Source: Pseudoruminococcus massiliensis | GTDB lineage: Bacteria; Bacillota; Clostridia; Oscillospirales; Acutalibacteraceae | NCBI RefSeq assembly: GCF_900291955.1 | Contig: NZ_OLMR01000005.1 | Coordinates: 1-64,000 of the forward strand | Direction: 5' to 3' | Length of the DNA stretch: 64,000 bases | Part shown: positions 42,484 to 50,214 of the stretch, piece after piece | Numbering within the stretch: the stretch's first letter is position 1 | How the letters are laid out: each line of letters starts with the position of its first letter | Translations under genes and position numbers: made by a program | The notes under the pieces: generated by a model | Told to the model about the DNA's origin: nothing | Seen by the model: only the letters and a program-made list of their open reading frames with translations | Database searches by the model: none

Positions 42484-42527
42484 AAAATCAGGCAGATAGT
42501 ATTGAAAGCTATCTGCCTGATTTTTGT
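42484..42527. terminator. Bidirectional terminator between the YesL-like gene and rmuC
   Basis: aaaatcaggcagatag pairs with ctatctgcctgatttt around a short loop, with A and T runs on both sides. Confidence 0.85.
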
Positions 42528-42556
42528 TTAATAATTTTAATTCATATTGATATTTT

Positions 42557-44170
42557 TTAGTTTATATCTAATAACTTCTCAGCGTCTTCTGATGAATCAA
42601 GAGTTGCAACTGTATTTAGTCTACGATTTATAGCTCTTGTACGAGTGCCAACAAGCTTTTCAAGCTCATCATCAGCTTGTTTCAAGCGTTCTCTTGTCTT
42701 ATTAAGAACTTTCTCAAAGTTATTAAATTCTTTCTTTGCTCCTTCAAGTATCTTCCATACTTCACCACTCTTTTTCTGTATAGCAAGGGTTCTGAAGCCC
42801 ATTTGCAAGCTATTAAGCATAGCCGCCATTGTAGAAGGTCCCGCAATATTGATTTTATATTCTTTTTGCAAAACCTCAACCAAGCCCATATTAACAACCT
42901 CAGCATATAAGCCTTCAAATGGTAAGAACATAATCGCAAAATCAGTAGTATGCGGAGGAACAATATATTTATCGTGAATGCTCTTTGCACATCTCTTGAT
43001 TTCAAGTTCAAGAACTTTTCGTTTTGCCTTAAGCTCGTCAGGATTTCCACTATCATATGCAGTAAGCAGATTAGAATATGTATCACCTGGAAATTTTGAG
43101 TCAATCGGAAGATATACATATTCACCGTCTTCCATACCAGGAAGTTTTACAGCAAAATCAACCTTTTCACTGCTGTTAGGGTTTACAGTAATTTGTTCTT
43201 CAAATTGCTCCGGAGCAAGTATTTCATTCAGTATCGCACCGAGCTGAATTTCGCCCATAATACCTCTTGTTTTAACATTAGAAAGAACATTTTTAAGGTC
43301 TGAAACACCAGATGCAACATTTTTCATTTCACCTAGACCTTCATAAACTTCTGCAAGACGCTTATTAACAGTTTCAAAGGATTTAGATATTCTATCATCA
43401 AGTGTTTTTTGAAGCTTTTCGTTTACTGTATCATTAATCTTATCAAGGCTTTCAGCATTTGAATTGCGTATATCGTCAAGATTTTTAAGGATTTGCTGTC
43501 TAATTTTATCAAGACTTTCAGTATTTTCTTTTGCTGTATTATTGATTTTATCAAGGCTTTCAGTGTTTGAACGGCGTATATTCTCAAATGTTGCAAGAAT
43601 ATCTTGCCTGATTTTATCAAGATTTTCAGTATTTTCCTTTACTGTGCCATTTATTTTATTAAGGCTTTCTGTATTGGAATTGCGTATTCTATCAAAGTTT
43701 TCAAGAACCTCCTGTCTGATTTTGTCAAGACTTTCAGTGTTTTCCTTTACTGTACTATTGATTTTATTAAGGCTCTCTGAATTTGATTTGCGTATATTTT
43801 CAAGTGTTAAAAGAATATCCTGTCTGATTTTATCAAGACTGTCAGCATTTTCTTTGATAAGAGCAAGCATTTTATTATCAATTTTAGCAAGTATCTCATT
43901 GGTTCGGGTTTGCTGTCGGCCTTGCTCATCTCTAAGGCTATCCCCAAGTATAGAGATTTGCTTCACAGTCGAATTTCCCTGAGATATAGATTGGTTCATA
44001 AGAAGATTACTTTGTGCATCAAGATTTGATTTCAGAATATCAATTTTTTTGTTCAATTCCTCAATTTCGCCATTGTTATTATTGCTTACAGCAGTTTTAT
44101 TTGATTTCATTATTGAAAAAACAAGCAAGGCAATAATAATAATACAGCATATTAAGATTACAATGTCCAC
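42557..44170 (-). CDS. rmuC: RmuC-family protein with expanded coiled coil (537 aa)
   Basis: N-terminal membrane helix (IVILICCIIIIALLVFSIM), a long coiled coil, then the RmuC nuclease-like domain: VSDLKNVLSNVKTRGIMGE, QLGAILNEILAPEQ, the acidic/lysine site YLPIDSKFPG and the end GEVWKILEGAKKEF. RmuC limits certain DNA rearrangements in E. coli. The coiled coil contains four tandem 36-residue repeats (111-254, each starting (S/N)LDKIRQ and ending KEN(T)E), so the stalk has grown by 108-bp duplications. The start is GTG 44170 after AAAGGAATG. Confidence 0.88.
   Translation of the reverse strand: MDIVILICCIIIIALLVFSIMKSNKTAVSNNNNGEIEELNKKIDILKSNLDAQSNLLMNQSISQGNSTVKQISILGDSLRDEQGRQQTRTNEILAKIDNKMLALIKENADSLDKIRQDILLTLENIRKSNSESLNKINSTVKENTESLDKIRQEVLENFDRIRNSNTESLNKINGTVKENTENLDKIRQDILATFENIRRSNTESLDKINNTAKENTESLDKIRQQILKNLDDIRNSNAESLDKINDTVNEKLQKTLDDRISKSFETVNKRLAEVYEGLGEMKNVASGVSDLKNVLSNVKTRGIMGEIQLGAILNEILAPEQFEEQITVNPNSSEKVDFAVKLPGMEDGEYVYLPIDSKFPGDTYSNLLTAYDSGNPDELKAKRKVLELEIKRCAKSIHDKYIVPPHTTDFAIMFLPFEGLYAEVVNMGLVEVLQKEYKINIAGPSTMAAMLNSLQMGFRTLAIQKKSGEVWKILEGAKKEFNNFEKVLNKTRERLKQADDELEKLVGTRTRAINRRLNTVATLDSSEDAEKLLDIN
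43409..43840 (-). repeat. Four tandem 108-bp coding repeats in rmuC
   Basis: Each unit encodes 36 residues of the coiled coil, with the pattern LDKIRQ-x6-9-IR-x-SN-x-ESL-x-KIN. The units have diverged but stay in register with the heptads. Confidence 0.85.
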
Positions 44171-44290
44171 TTAATCACATTCCTTTCAATATTTGTTTTA
44201 TGACTTATATTATACATTATAATTTTAGCAAAGGCAATATTGTATTTTATTTCCGTATTTTCCTTTACTTATAATATAATAAACAAAAAC

Positions 44291-44319
44291 TTGCAGGTAT
44301 AAACAAAATATGATAAAAT
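44291..44319 (+). promoter_or_regulatory. Promoter for hisHF
   Basis: TTGCAG (44291-44296), 17-base spacer, TAAAAT (44314-44319), 27 bases before the hisH start. No T-box or other leader fits in this space. Confidence 0.5.
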
Positions 44320-44346
44320 ATTTTATATTGTGAAGGAGGGTTTTTA

Positions 44347-44961
44347 ATGATTGCTGTTATAGACTATGGTGCAGGCAATATTCAAAGTGTTGTTAAGGCT
44401 TTGAAGTTTATTGGCTGTGACTGCATTGTTACAAACAAAAAGGAAGAACTTCTAAAGGCCGATGGTGCAATTATGCCAGGTGTTGGCTCTTTTGGAGATT
44501 CTATGGATTCAATGATAAAGACAGGAGCTAAAGACGCTGTTTTGGAATTTATTGAAAGAGAAAGACCGTTTCTTGGTATCTGTCTTGGTTTACAGCTTCT
44601 TTTCCCAGAAAGTGAAGAAAGTCCAAATGCTAAGGGTCTAGGATTGCTTGATGGTACAATTACAAAGATTCCTGCGAACACAGGACTTAAAATTCCTCAT
44701 ATGGGTTGGAACTCTCTTAAAATACTCAAGCACGATGGAATTTTCAAAGGCATTGAGGGTGAACCTTATGTTTATTTCGTACATTCCTATTTTCTTACTG
44801 CACAAGACCAAAGCATAGTTTCTGCTCAAACTGAATACGGCGTAAAAATTGATGCCTCAGTTCGCAAGGATAATATTTTTGCTACTCAGTTCCACCCTGA
44901 AAAAAGCGGTAAGGTTGGCTTACAGATTCTCCAGAACTTCATTGATATTACAAAACGCTAA
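44347..44961 (+). CDS. hisH: Imidazole glycerol phosphate synthase, glutaminase subunit (204 aa)
   Basis: Class I glutamine amidotransferase that supplies ammonia to HisF in histidine biosynthesis. N-terminal [17 protein letters not shown]. The catalytic cysteine is in [12 protein letters not shown]; the His and Glu are in [13 protein letters not shown]. The oxyanion strand lies at [12 protein letters not shown]. It starts after AAGGAGGG. hisF follows 13 bases after its stop, so the heterodimer is encoded as one unit. Other his genes, including hisA, are not adjacent, so the pathway is split in this genome. Confidence 0.95.
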   Translation: MIAVIDYGAGNIQSVVKALKFIGCDCIVTNKKEELLKADGAIMPGVGSFGDSMDSMIKTGAKDAVLEFIERERPFLGICLGLQLLFPESEESPNAKGLGLLDGTITKIPANTGLKIPHMGWNSLKILKHDGIFKGIEGEPYVYFVHSYFLTAQDQSIVSAQTEYGVKIDASVRKDNIFATQFHPEKSGKVGLQILQNFIDITKR

Positions 44962-44974
44962 GGAGGCTTTAAAA

Positions 44975-45736
44975 ATGTACGCAAAAAGAATAATTCCTTG
45001 TCTTGATGTTAAAGATGGCAGAGTTGTAAAGGGTACTGAATTTGTTAATCTTCGTGACGCCGGCGACCCTGTTGAAGCGGCAAAAATCTATGACCAGCAA
45101 GGTGCAGATGAGCTTGTTCTTCTCGATATAACAGCCTCCTCAGATGCAAGAGGTATACTTGTTGATATTGTTCGTGCGGTTGCAGATAGCGTTTTTATTC
45201 CATTTACAGTTGGTGGCGGCATCAGAACCGTTGATGATTTTACAGAAATTCTCCGTGCTGGTGCGGATAAGGTTTCAGTTAATTCAGCGGCTATAAAAAG
45301 ACCTGAAATAATCAACGAGGCAGCATATAAGTTTGGTTCTCAGTGCGTTGTTACTGCGATTGATGCGAAACGCCGAGCAGATAACAGTGGTTGGGATGTC
45401 TATATAAACGGCGGAAGAATAAACACAGGAAAAGATGTTCTCCAGTGGGCCATTGAGGCTGAAAAGCGTGGTGCTGGTGAAATTCTTCTCACAAGTATGG
45501 ATTGTGATGGCGTTAAGAATGGCTATGACCTTGAACTGACAAGGGCAGTTTCTGAAAATGTAGGCATACCTGTAATTGCATCAGGCGGTGCAGGAAGTAT
45601 GGAACATTTTTATGATGCTTTTACAGAGGGAAAGGCTGATGCAGTTCTCGCGGCATCTCTTTTCCACTTTGGAGAGATAGCTATACCAGACCTTAAAGAA
45701 TATCTTTCTGATATGGGTATTTCAGTTAGAAAATAA
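44975..45736 (+). CDS. hisF: Imidazole glycerol phosphate synthase, cyclase subunit (253 aa)
   Basis: TIM-barrel cyclase that forms imidazole glycerol phosphate and AICAR using ammonia from His[18 protein letters not shown] carries the catalytic D11. The second catalytic aspartate is in [11 protein letters not shown] near 130. Phosphate-binding glycine motifs are [13 protein letters not shown] and [15 protein letters not shown] 44975 follows AAGGAGG and is preferred over longer in-frame starts lying within hisH. Confidence 0.96.
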   Translation: MYAKRIIPCLDVKDGRVVKGTEFVNLRDAGDPVEAAKIYDQQGADELVLLDITASSDARGILVDIVRAVADSVFIPFTVGGGIRTVDDFTEILRAGADKVSVNSAAIKRPEIINEAAYKFGSQCVVTAIDAKRRADNSGWDVYINGGRINTGKDVLQWAIEAEKRGAGEILLTSMDCDGVKNGYDLELTRAVSENVGIPVIASGGAGSMEHFYDAFTEGKADAVLAASLFHFGEIAIPDLKEYLSDMGISVRK

Positions 45737-45746
45737 AAATTAAAGG

Positions 45747-45776
45747 CAGTTGCATTTATGTAGCTGCCCATTTATG
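45747..45776 (+). terminator. Weak hairpin after hisF
   Basis: ggcagttgc pairs imperfectly with gtagctgcc around tttat, with a poor T-run. It may end the hisHF transcript and lies between convergent genes. Confidence 0.45.
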
Positions 45777-45788
45777 AAATATTTATTT

Positions 45789-46571
45789 TTAGATTTCATT
45801 TTTGATTTTTTCTAATGCACCCTTTTCAAGTCTTGATACTTGAGCTTGGCTTATGCCGATTTCTTTAGCAACCTCGGTTTGTGTTTTTCCTGCAAAAAAT
45901 CTTAATGAAAGTATACGCTTTTCTCGTGGCTCAAGTGAGCGGATAGCCTCTTTTAATGCAAGCTCGTTAAGCCAGTTCATATCATCATTGGCATCTCCAA
46001 CTTGGTCCATTACATAAATAGTATCCGCTCCATCTGAAAATACTGGTTCATATAATGATACAGGCTCTACTATTGCTTCAAGAGCTAAGACAACATCTTC
46101 TTTTTTTATACCAAGCTCTTTTGCAATTTCTTCAACAGATGGCTCTTGATTTTTTTCAGCAGTAATACGCTCTCTTACTTGCATTGCACGATATGCTGTG
46201 TCACGCATAGAACGGCTAACTCTTATAGTATTACTGTCCCTTAAAAATCGTTTAACCTCTCCAATAATCATAGGAACACCATAGGTGGAAAATTTTACAT
46301 CAAGAGAGCTATCAAAATTATCAATAGCTTTTATTAAACCAATACAACCCACTTGGAATAAATCGTCAGGGTTTTCACCCCTGTTTGCAAATCGTTTTAT
46401 AACACTTAAAACAAGCTTGAGATTGCCATTAATCATATCATCTCTTGCTTGTTTTTTCTGTTCTGGAGTTCCGTCGTGCATAAGCTTAAGCAGGGCTTTT
46501 TTTTCGCTTTCGTTAAGGACTTTAAGCTTAGATGTATTTACACCACAAATCTCAACCTTTGAAAATTGCAT
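45789..46571 (-). CDS. sigG: Sporulation sigma factor SigG (260 aa)
   Basis: The late forespore sigma factor. The N-terminus KVEICGVNTSKLKVL is diagnostic for sigma-G. Region 2: DDMINGNLKLVLSVIKRF, LFQVGCIGLIKAIDNFD, FSTYGVPMIIGEVKRFLRD. Region 3: IRVSRSMRDTAYRAM. Region 4: LEPREKRILSLRFFAGKTQT and EIGISQAQVSRLEKGA. It lacks the SpoIIG-type pro-sequence. ATG 46571 is preferred over 46613 because the mature sequence starts there and GAGGT is upstream. In Bacillus it follows the spoIIG operon; here spoIIGA and sigE are not adjacent. Confidence 0.93.
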   Translation of the reverse strand: MQFSKVEICGVNTSKLKVLNESEKKALLKLMHDGTPEQKKQARDDMINGNLKLVLSVIKRFANRGENPDDLFQVGCIGLIKAIDNFDSSLDVKFSTYGVPMIIGEVKRFLRDSNTIRVSRSMRDTAYRAMQVRERITAEKNQEPSVEEIAKELGIKKEDVVLALEAIVEPVSLYEPVFSDGADTIYVMDQVGDANDDMNWLNELALKEAIRSLEPREKRILSLRFFAGKTQTEVAKEIGISQAQVSRLEKGALEKIKNEI

Positions 46572-46601
46572 AGTATAAACCTCGCTTTCTTTTATATTTT
46601 T

Positions 46602-46632
46602 TAGTATTAGCAAGAAAGCAAGGCTTAATTCA
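46602..46632 (-). promoter_or_regulatory. Candidate sigma-F/sigma-G type promoter of sigG
   Basis: On the minus strand: TGAATT, 17 bases, TAATACTA, about 30 bases before the start. This resembles the forespore pattern (TGAATA ... CATACTA) but differs at several positions. Confidence 0.35.
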
Positions 46633-46755
46633 AATTATTTATAAACAAATTATCTATGTGGTATAATTTGCCCGAACACAGTAAATTTTAAGATATATAG
46701 TTGTAAATATAAAACAATATTTTTGTGTATTTAGTTGAATTTGTTTCTTAAAGAT

Positions 46756-46783
46756 TGAAATATGTCAAAATTATGGTATAATA
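46756..46783 (+). promoter_or_regulatory. Promoter for the glycosyltransferase-TagF gene
   Basis: TTGAAA (46756-46761), 16-base spacer, TATAAT (46778-46783), about 35 bases before the start at 46819. Confidence 0.7.
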
Positions 46784-46818
46784 TTTTAGATATTGAATTT
46801 TTACGGGGGCTTTACAAA

Positions 46819-49593
46819 ATGGATTATAAAGTAGCAATGTCAATGACTAATAGCAGCTTTAATCCTTCAGCATTGACTGTTATTATACCAATTTTTGACG
46901 GAACCTTTAAAAGCAAGCTTAATGTTACACTCGATTCTATTCTTGCTCAGACTGATATTGAACAAAATCAGATTAAGCTTATCGTTATAAATGGTATAAA
47001 TTCTAAATCTTGCAGAAAAATCTGCGAAAAATATAAAGAAACCTTTGGCGATATTCTCAATATGGTAAGTGTTCCTGCAAATAACCTTGCAAAGGCTATG
47101 AATATCGCATTACCACTTGTTGAAACTGATATTTTTACAGTAATTAACTGCGGAGATGTTATCAGCGATAATTACCTTTCATCAGGGCTTGAGAGATTCA
47201 GAAAGACACCCGGAGCAGATGTTATTTCTACTATGGCATATTGCATAAACAAGGCTATTACTACAAGTAAGGTTGCGTATCTTTTCAATCTTTCAAAGTA
47301 TAATAAATCTGTAATCATTGACCTTCATAGAACACCACAGTTCTTTCACGATTCAATCTATGCTTGCTTTATAAAAACAAGTACTGCAAAAGAGTTGCAG
47401 TTTAATGAACAGCTTAATTATGATGCAGGAAATGATTATATCATAAGACTTCAAGCAAAGAAAATGGCCTTGTCAACCGTTTCTGATTGTTCTTATAGCT
47501 TCCGTATGCCACAGGAAGACCAGTTTATGTATTATCTTCCAGCACATTTCAAAGAGTGGTATACAGAGGAAACAACCGAATTTTTAATTCCACTTTTGAG
47601 TGAGATTAAGGACGAAAACGGTAAAACACCTGAATTTGTTCAGGTCGCAGCAATGTTTCATATTGCAATTCGTTTTCTTGCTAACCTTGATAATAGAAAT
47701 AAGCGAACAATGAATGATGAAGAACTTCAAGATTTCTTTAGAAAGGTTCGTGCAATTCTTAATCTTATTGATGATGCAACTATCTTAAATAAAAATAAAT
47801 ATAAGATTCTAAAATATAGTGCAGAAGCCGCTTTGATGTTTGAGAGAATTAAAAATGACGGAGATATAGATTTATCCTACACATATTTCAAGAGAAATGT
47901 AAGAATTAACTTTAAAGATGTTGAATTGCTTGCAATAAGTACTCTCAAGGTCGGTATTCATGTTATGGAATATCATAATGGACAGCTGGTTATAGATGGT
48001 TCTTTCAGAGGAATTATGCCATTTGAAAACTATAAGCTTTATGCGAGCTTTAATGGCATAGATTATGAGCTTGAAAATAACGACAGATATTCTCTTACAA
48101 AATATTTTGGAGTAAGTGCTTATAAGAAGTTTACTTTCCATTTGGCTCTTGACCTCGAAAGAGCAAGAAACAAGCAAAGATTATATTTCTATGCAGTTGT
48201 AAATGGTGAAAGAGTAAATCTTGGGATTTCTTTCTTGCACCACTGGGCAAAGCTTACAGCTTCACCAAAGGGTGCTTACTGGAGATTTAACGAATATACA
48301 GCAGTCTATGATAGCAACACAATTCTTATAACAAAGGCAAGTGCTAAGGATACTTTCAAGAAAGAAATTCACTTCCTTAGAAATACTTTCCCACAGAGTA
48401 AGAGTATGTTCCTTAGAAGAATTGCTTATTGGCTTACAAGACCATATTTCAAGAATAAAAGAATTTGGATTATGTATGATAAGCTCTATAAGGGTGGAGA
48501 TTCAAGCGAATATCTCTATCGTTTCTGTAAAGGAAACAATGATGGCATTACTCGCTACTATATTATTGATAAGAATACTCCAGATTATCGTAAGCTTAAA
48601 AAAGATGGTATGAAGCCACTTAAAAACCATTCCTTAAAGCATAAGATGGCTTTCCTGAATGCTGATATAATTCTTATTACAAACAGCAATACTTTCCCAT
48701 TTAATGGCTATTCTATGGAATATTCAAGATTTATTCGTGGATTTTGCAATTTCTCTACAATGTGCTTACAGCATGGACTTACTGTTCAGAAATGTGCTAT
48801 GGCTCAACAGAGAATAGTTGATAACACAAAGCGTTATTTCATTGCGTCAAAGTATGAGTATAATAATCTTATGCACCACGCATATGGATATAAGGGCTTT
48901 GATTATGTTCGTCTTACAGGTATCGGAAGATATGATGGGCTTGTATCAAACGACCAAAAGCAAATCTTGCTTTCTCCTACATGGAGAATGTATAATGCTA
49001 TGCCTGTTACTACAAGCGAGGGTGAACAGAGAGCATATAATCCAGATTTCAAGAATACAGTTTATTATAAGATTTATAATGACCTTATAAATAATGAAAA
49101 GCTTATTGCAACAGCTAAAGAATGTGGCTATAAGATTAAGTATCTTCTCCACCCGATTGTAAGTGCTCAGGCAAAGGATTATACTCCAAATAGTGCGGTT
49201 GAAGTTATACCATCAGTTGGTGATTTAAGCTATGAGAAAATTCTTACAGAATCAAGTCTTATGGTTACTGACTATTCAGGCGTACAATTTGACTTTGCTT
49301 ATATGAAAAAGCCACTCGTATACTTTCACCCAGCAGAACTTCCTGCTCATTATGACGACGGCTGTTTCTTCTATGATACTATGGGCTTTGGTGAGATTTG
49401 CACAACATCAGAACAGCTTGTAGATACTCTTTGCGAATATATGCGTCAGGGCTGTAAGATGAAGCAGAAATATATCGACAGAGTCGATGATTTCTATAAT
49501 TTCCATGACCATAATAACTGCGAGCGTATATATAAAGAGATTATGGACTATCAGAAGATTGTTGATAAGGATAAGATGAGAATAAGTAAGTGA
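46819..49593 (+). CDS. GT2 glycosyltransferase fused to CDP-glycerol glycerophosphotransferase (924 aa)
   Basis: N-terminal GT-A family 2 domain (about 18-260): ALTVIIPIFDG, the LDSILAQTD segment and FTVINCGDVISDNYL in place of the usual DxD region. A middle domain of unclear type follows. The C-terminal TagF/TarF-like domain (about 530-910) has IDKNTPDYRKL, NADIILITNSN, CLQHGLTVQKC, LLSPTWRMY and the end VTDYSGVQFDFAYMKKP. This last domain transfers glycerol phosphate or a related polyol phosphate from a CDP-activated donor in teichoic acid-like polymer synthesis. It is cytoplasmic or membrane-peripheral. ATG 46819 follows a G-rich site. Polymer and sugar are unknown. Confidence 0.85.
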   Translation: MDYKVAMSMTNSSFNPSALTVIIPIFDGTFKSKLNVTLDSILAQTDIEQNQIKLIVINGINSKSCRKICEKYKETFGDILNMVSVPANNLAKAMNIALPLVETDIFTVINCGDVISDNYLSSGLERFRKTPGADVISTMAYCINKAITTSKVAYLFNLSKYNKSVIIDLHRTPQFFHDSIYACFIKTSTAKELQFNEQLNYDAGNDYIIRLQAKKMALSTVSDCSYSFRMPQEDQFMYYLPAHFKEWYTEETTEFLIPLLSEIKDENGKTPEFVQVAAMFHIAIRFLANLDNRNKRTMNDEELQDFFRKVRAILNLIDDATILNKNKYKILKYSAEAALMFERIKNDGDIDLSYTYFKRNVRINFKDVELLAISTLKVGIHVMEYHNGQLVIDGSFRGIMPFENYKLYASFNGIDYELENNDRYSLTKYFGVSAYKKFTFHLALDLERARNKQRLYFYAVVNGERVNLGISFLHHWAKLTASPKGAYWRFNEYTAVYDSNTILITKASAKDTFKKEIHFLRNTFPQSKSMFLRRIAYWLTRPYFKNKRIWIMYDKLYKGGDSSEYLYRFCKGNNDGITRYYIIDKNTPDYRKLKKDGMKPLKNHSLKHKMAFLNADIILITNSNTFPFNGYSMEYSRFIRGFCNFSTMCLQHGLTVQKCAMAQQRIVDNTKRYFIASKYEYNNLMHHAYGYKGFDYVRLTGIGRYDGLVSNDQKQILLSPTWRMYNAMPVTTSEGEQRAYNPDFKNTVYYKIYNDLINNEKLIATAKECGYKIKYLLHPIVSAQAKDYTPNSAVEVIPSVGDLSYEKILTESSLMVTDYSGVQFDFAYMKKPLVYFHPAELPAHYDDGCFFYDTMGFGEICTTSEQLVDTLCEYMRQGCKMKQKYIDRVDDFYNFHDHNNCERIYKEIMDYQKIVDKDKMRISK

Positions 49594-49615
49594 TTTATCG
49601 GAGGAAAACTATATT

Positions 49616-49975
49616 ATGAATATAGCTGTGATTTTTTTTATATTCTTTGTTTGGATTGCAATAGTTGTAGGAATATGTGCATTATTCGTATGGATTTGCA
49701 AAAAAATTGCAGAATCTAAAGGGTTACCAAGTTCATATATGTGGTTTGGACTTTTGGGCGTAATAGGTATAATTATTGTTGCTGTTATGGGTCCTTCATA
49801 TCCTCAGTATCCACAATATCCGCCACAAAATGGGCAAAATCCATATCAGCAAAATACATATTTCGGAAATAATCCATACCAACAGCCTCAGCAACAAAGC
49901 TGTTGCCCACACTGTGGAGCTCCTATTGATAACTATTCTATTACTTGCAGTCATTGTGGACAAATGTTAAGATAA
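49616..49975 (+). CDS. Small membrane protein with PQY-rich linker and zinc ribbon (119 aa)
   Basis: Two hydrophobic segments (about 3-27 and 42-58), a low-complexity YPQYPQYPPQNGQNPYQQN linker and a C-terminal zinc ribbon: CCPHCGAP-x9-CSHCG. The Cys pairs suit one bound zinc. Such two-helix plus zinc-ribbon proteins are common in Firmicutes with no known role. It starts after GGAGGAAA, 22 bases after the TagF fusion gene, so co-transcription is likely. A terminator follows. Confidence 0.75.
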   Translation: MNIAVIFFIFFVWIAIVVGICALFVWICKKIAESKGLPSSYMWFGLLGVIGIIIVAVMGPSYPQYPQYPPQNGQNPYQQNTYFGNNPYQQPQQQSCCPHCGAPIDNYSITCSHCGQMLR

Positions 49976-50007
49976 GTAATAATTTACTAACCATCACTGA
50001 TTTTTAG

Positions 50008-50042
50008 AAAGCATCTGATGTATTGTATCAGGTGCTTTTTAT
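50008..50042 (+). terminator. Terminator after the zinc-ribbon gene
   Basis: agcatctgat pairs with atcaggtgct (one wobble), followed by TTTTTATT. Confidence 0.8.
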
Positions 50043-50095
50043 TATTATAAAATTATCCAAAGTGCATAAAAATTGTAAATAATAGATATATTGCC

Positions 50096-50130
50096 TTGAT
50101 TTTATCTAATGATATGATATAATCATATCA
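50096..50130 (+). promoter_or_regulatory. Promoter and overlapping dyad upstream of the GH31 gene
   Basis: TTGATT (50096-50101), 16-base spacer, TATAAT (50118-50123). A perfect palindrome, TGATATGAT-ATA-ATCATATCA (50110-50130), covers the -10 box and could be a repressor operator, although its AT-richness makes chance possible. Confidence 0.55.
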
Positions 50131-50214
50131 AGAATTTAAAAAATTCTTTTTTAAAATTTTATTTAAGCATGGCTTGAAATTTTTAAATAAGATATTTTGG
50201 AGGTTAAGTCTGAT

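Noticed and set aside
43464-43982. 172-codon + strand frame inside rmuC
   Set aside because: It is the antisense shadow of the coiled-coil repeats.
44170-44346. Possible histidine-responsive T-box or attenuator before hisH
   Set aside because: The space between the promoter and the start is only about 27 bases and no T-box sequence is present.
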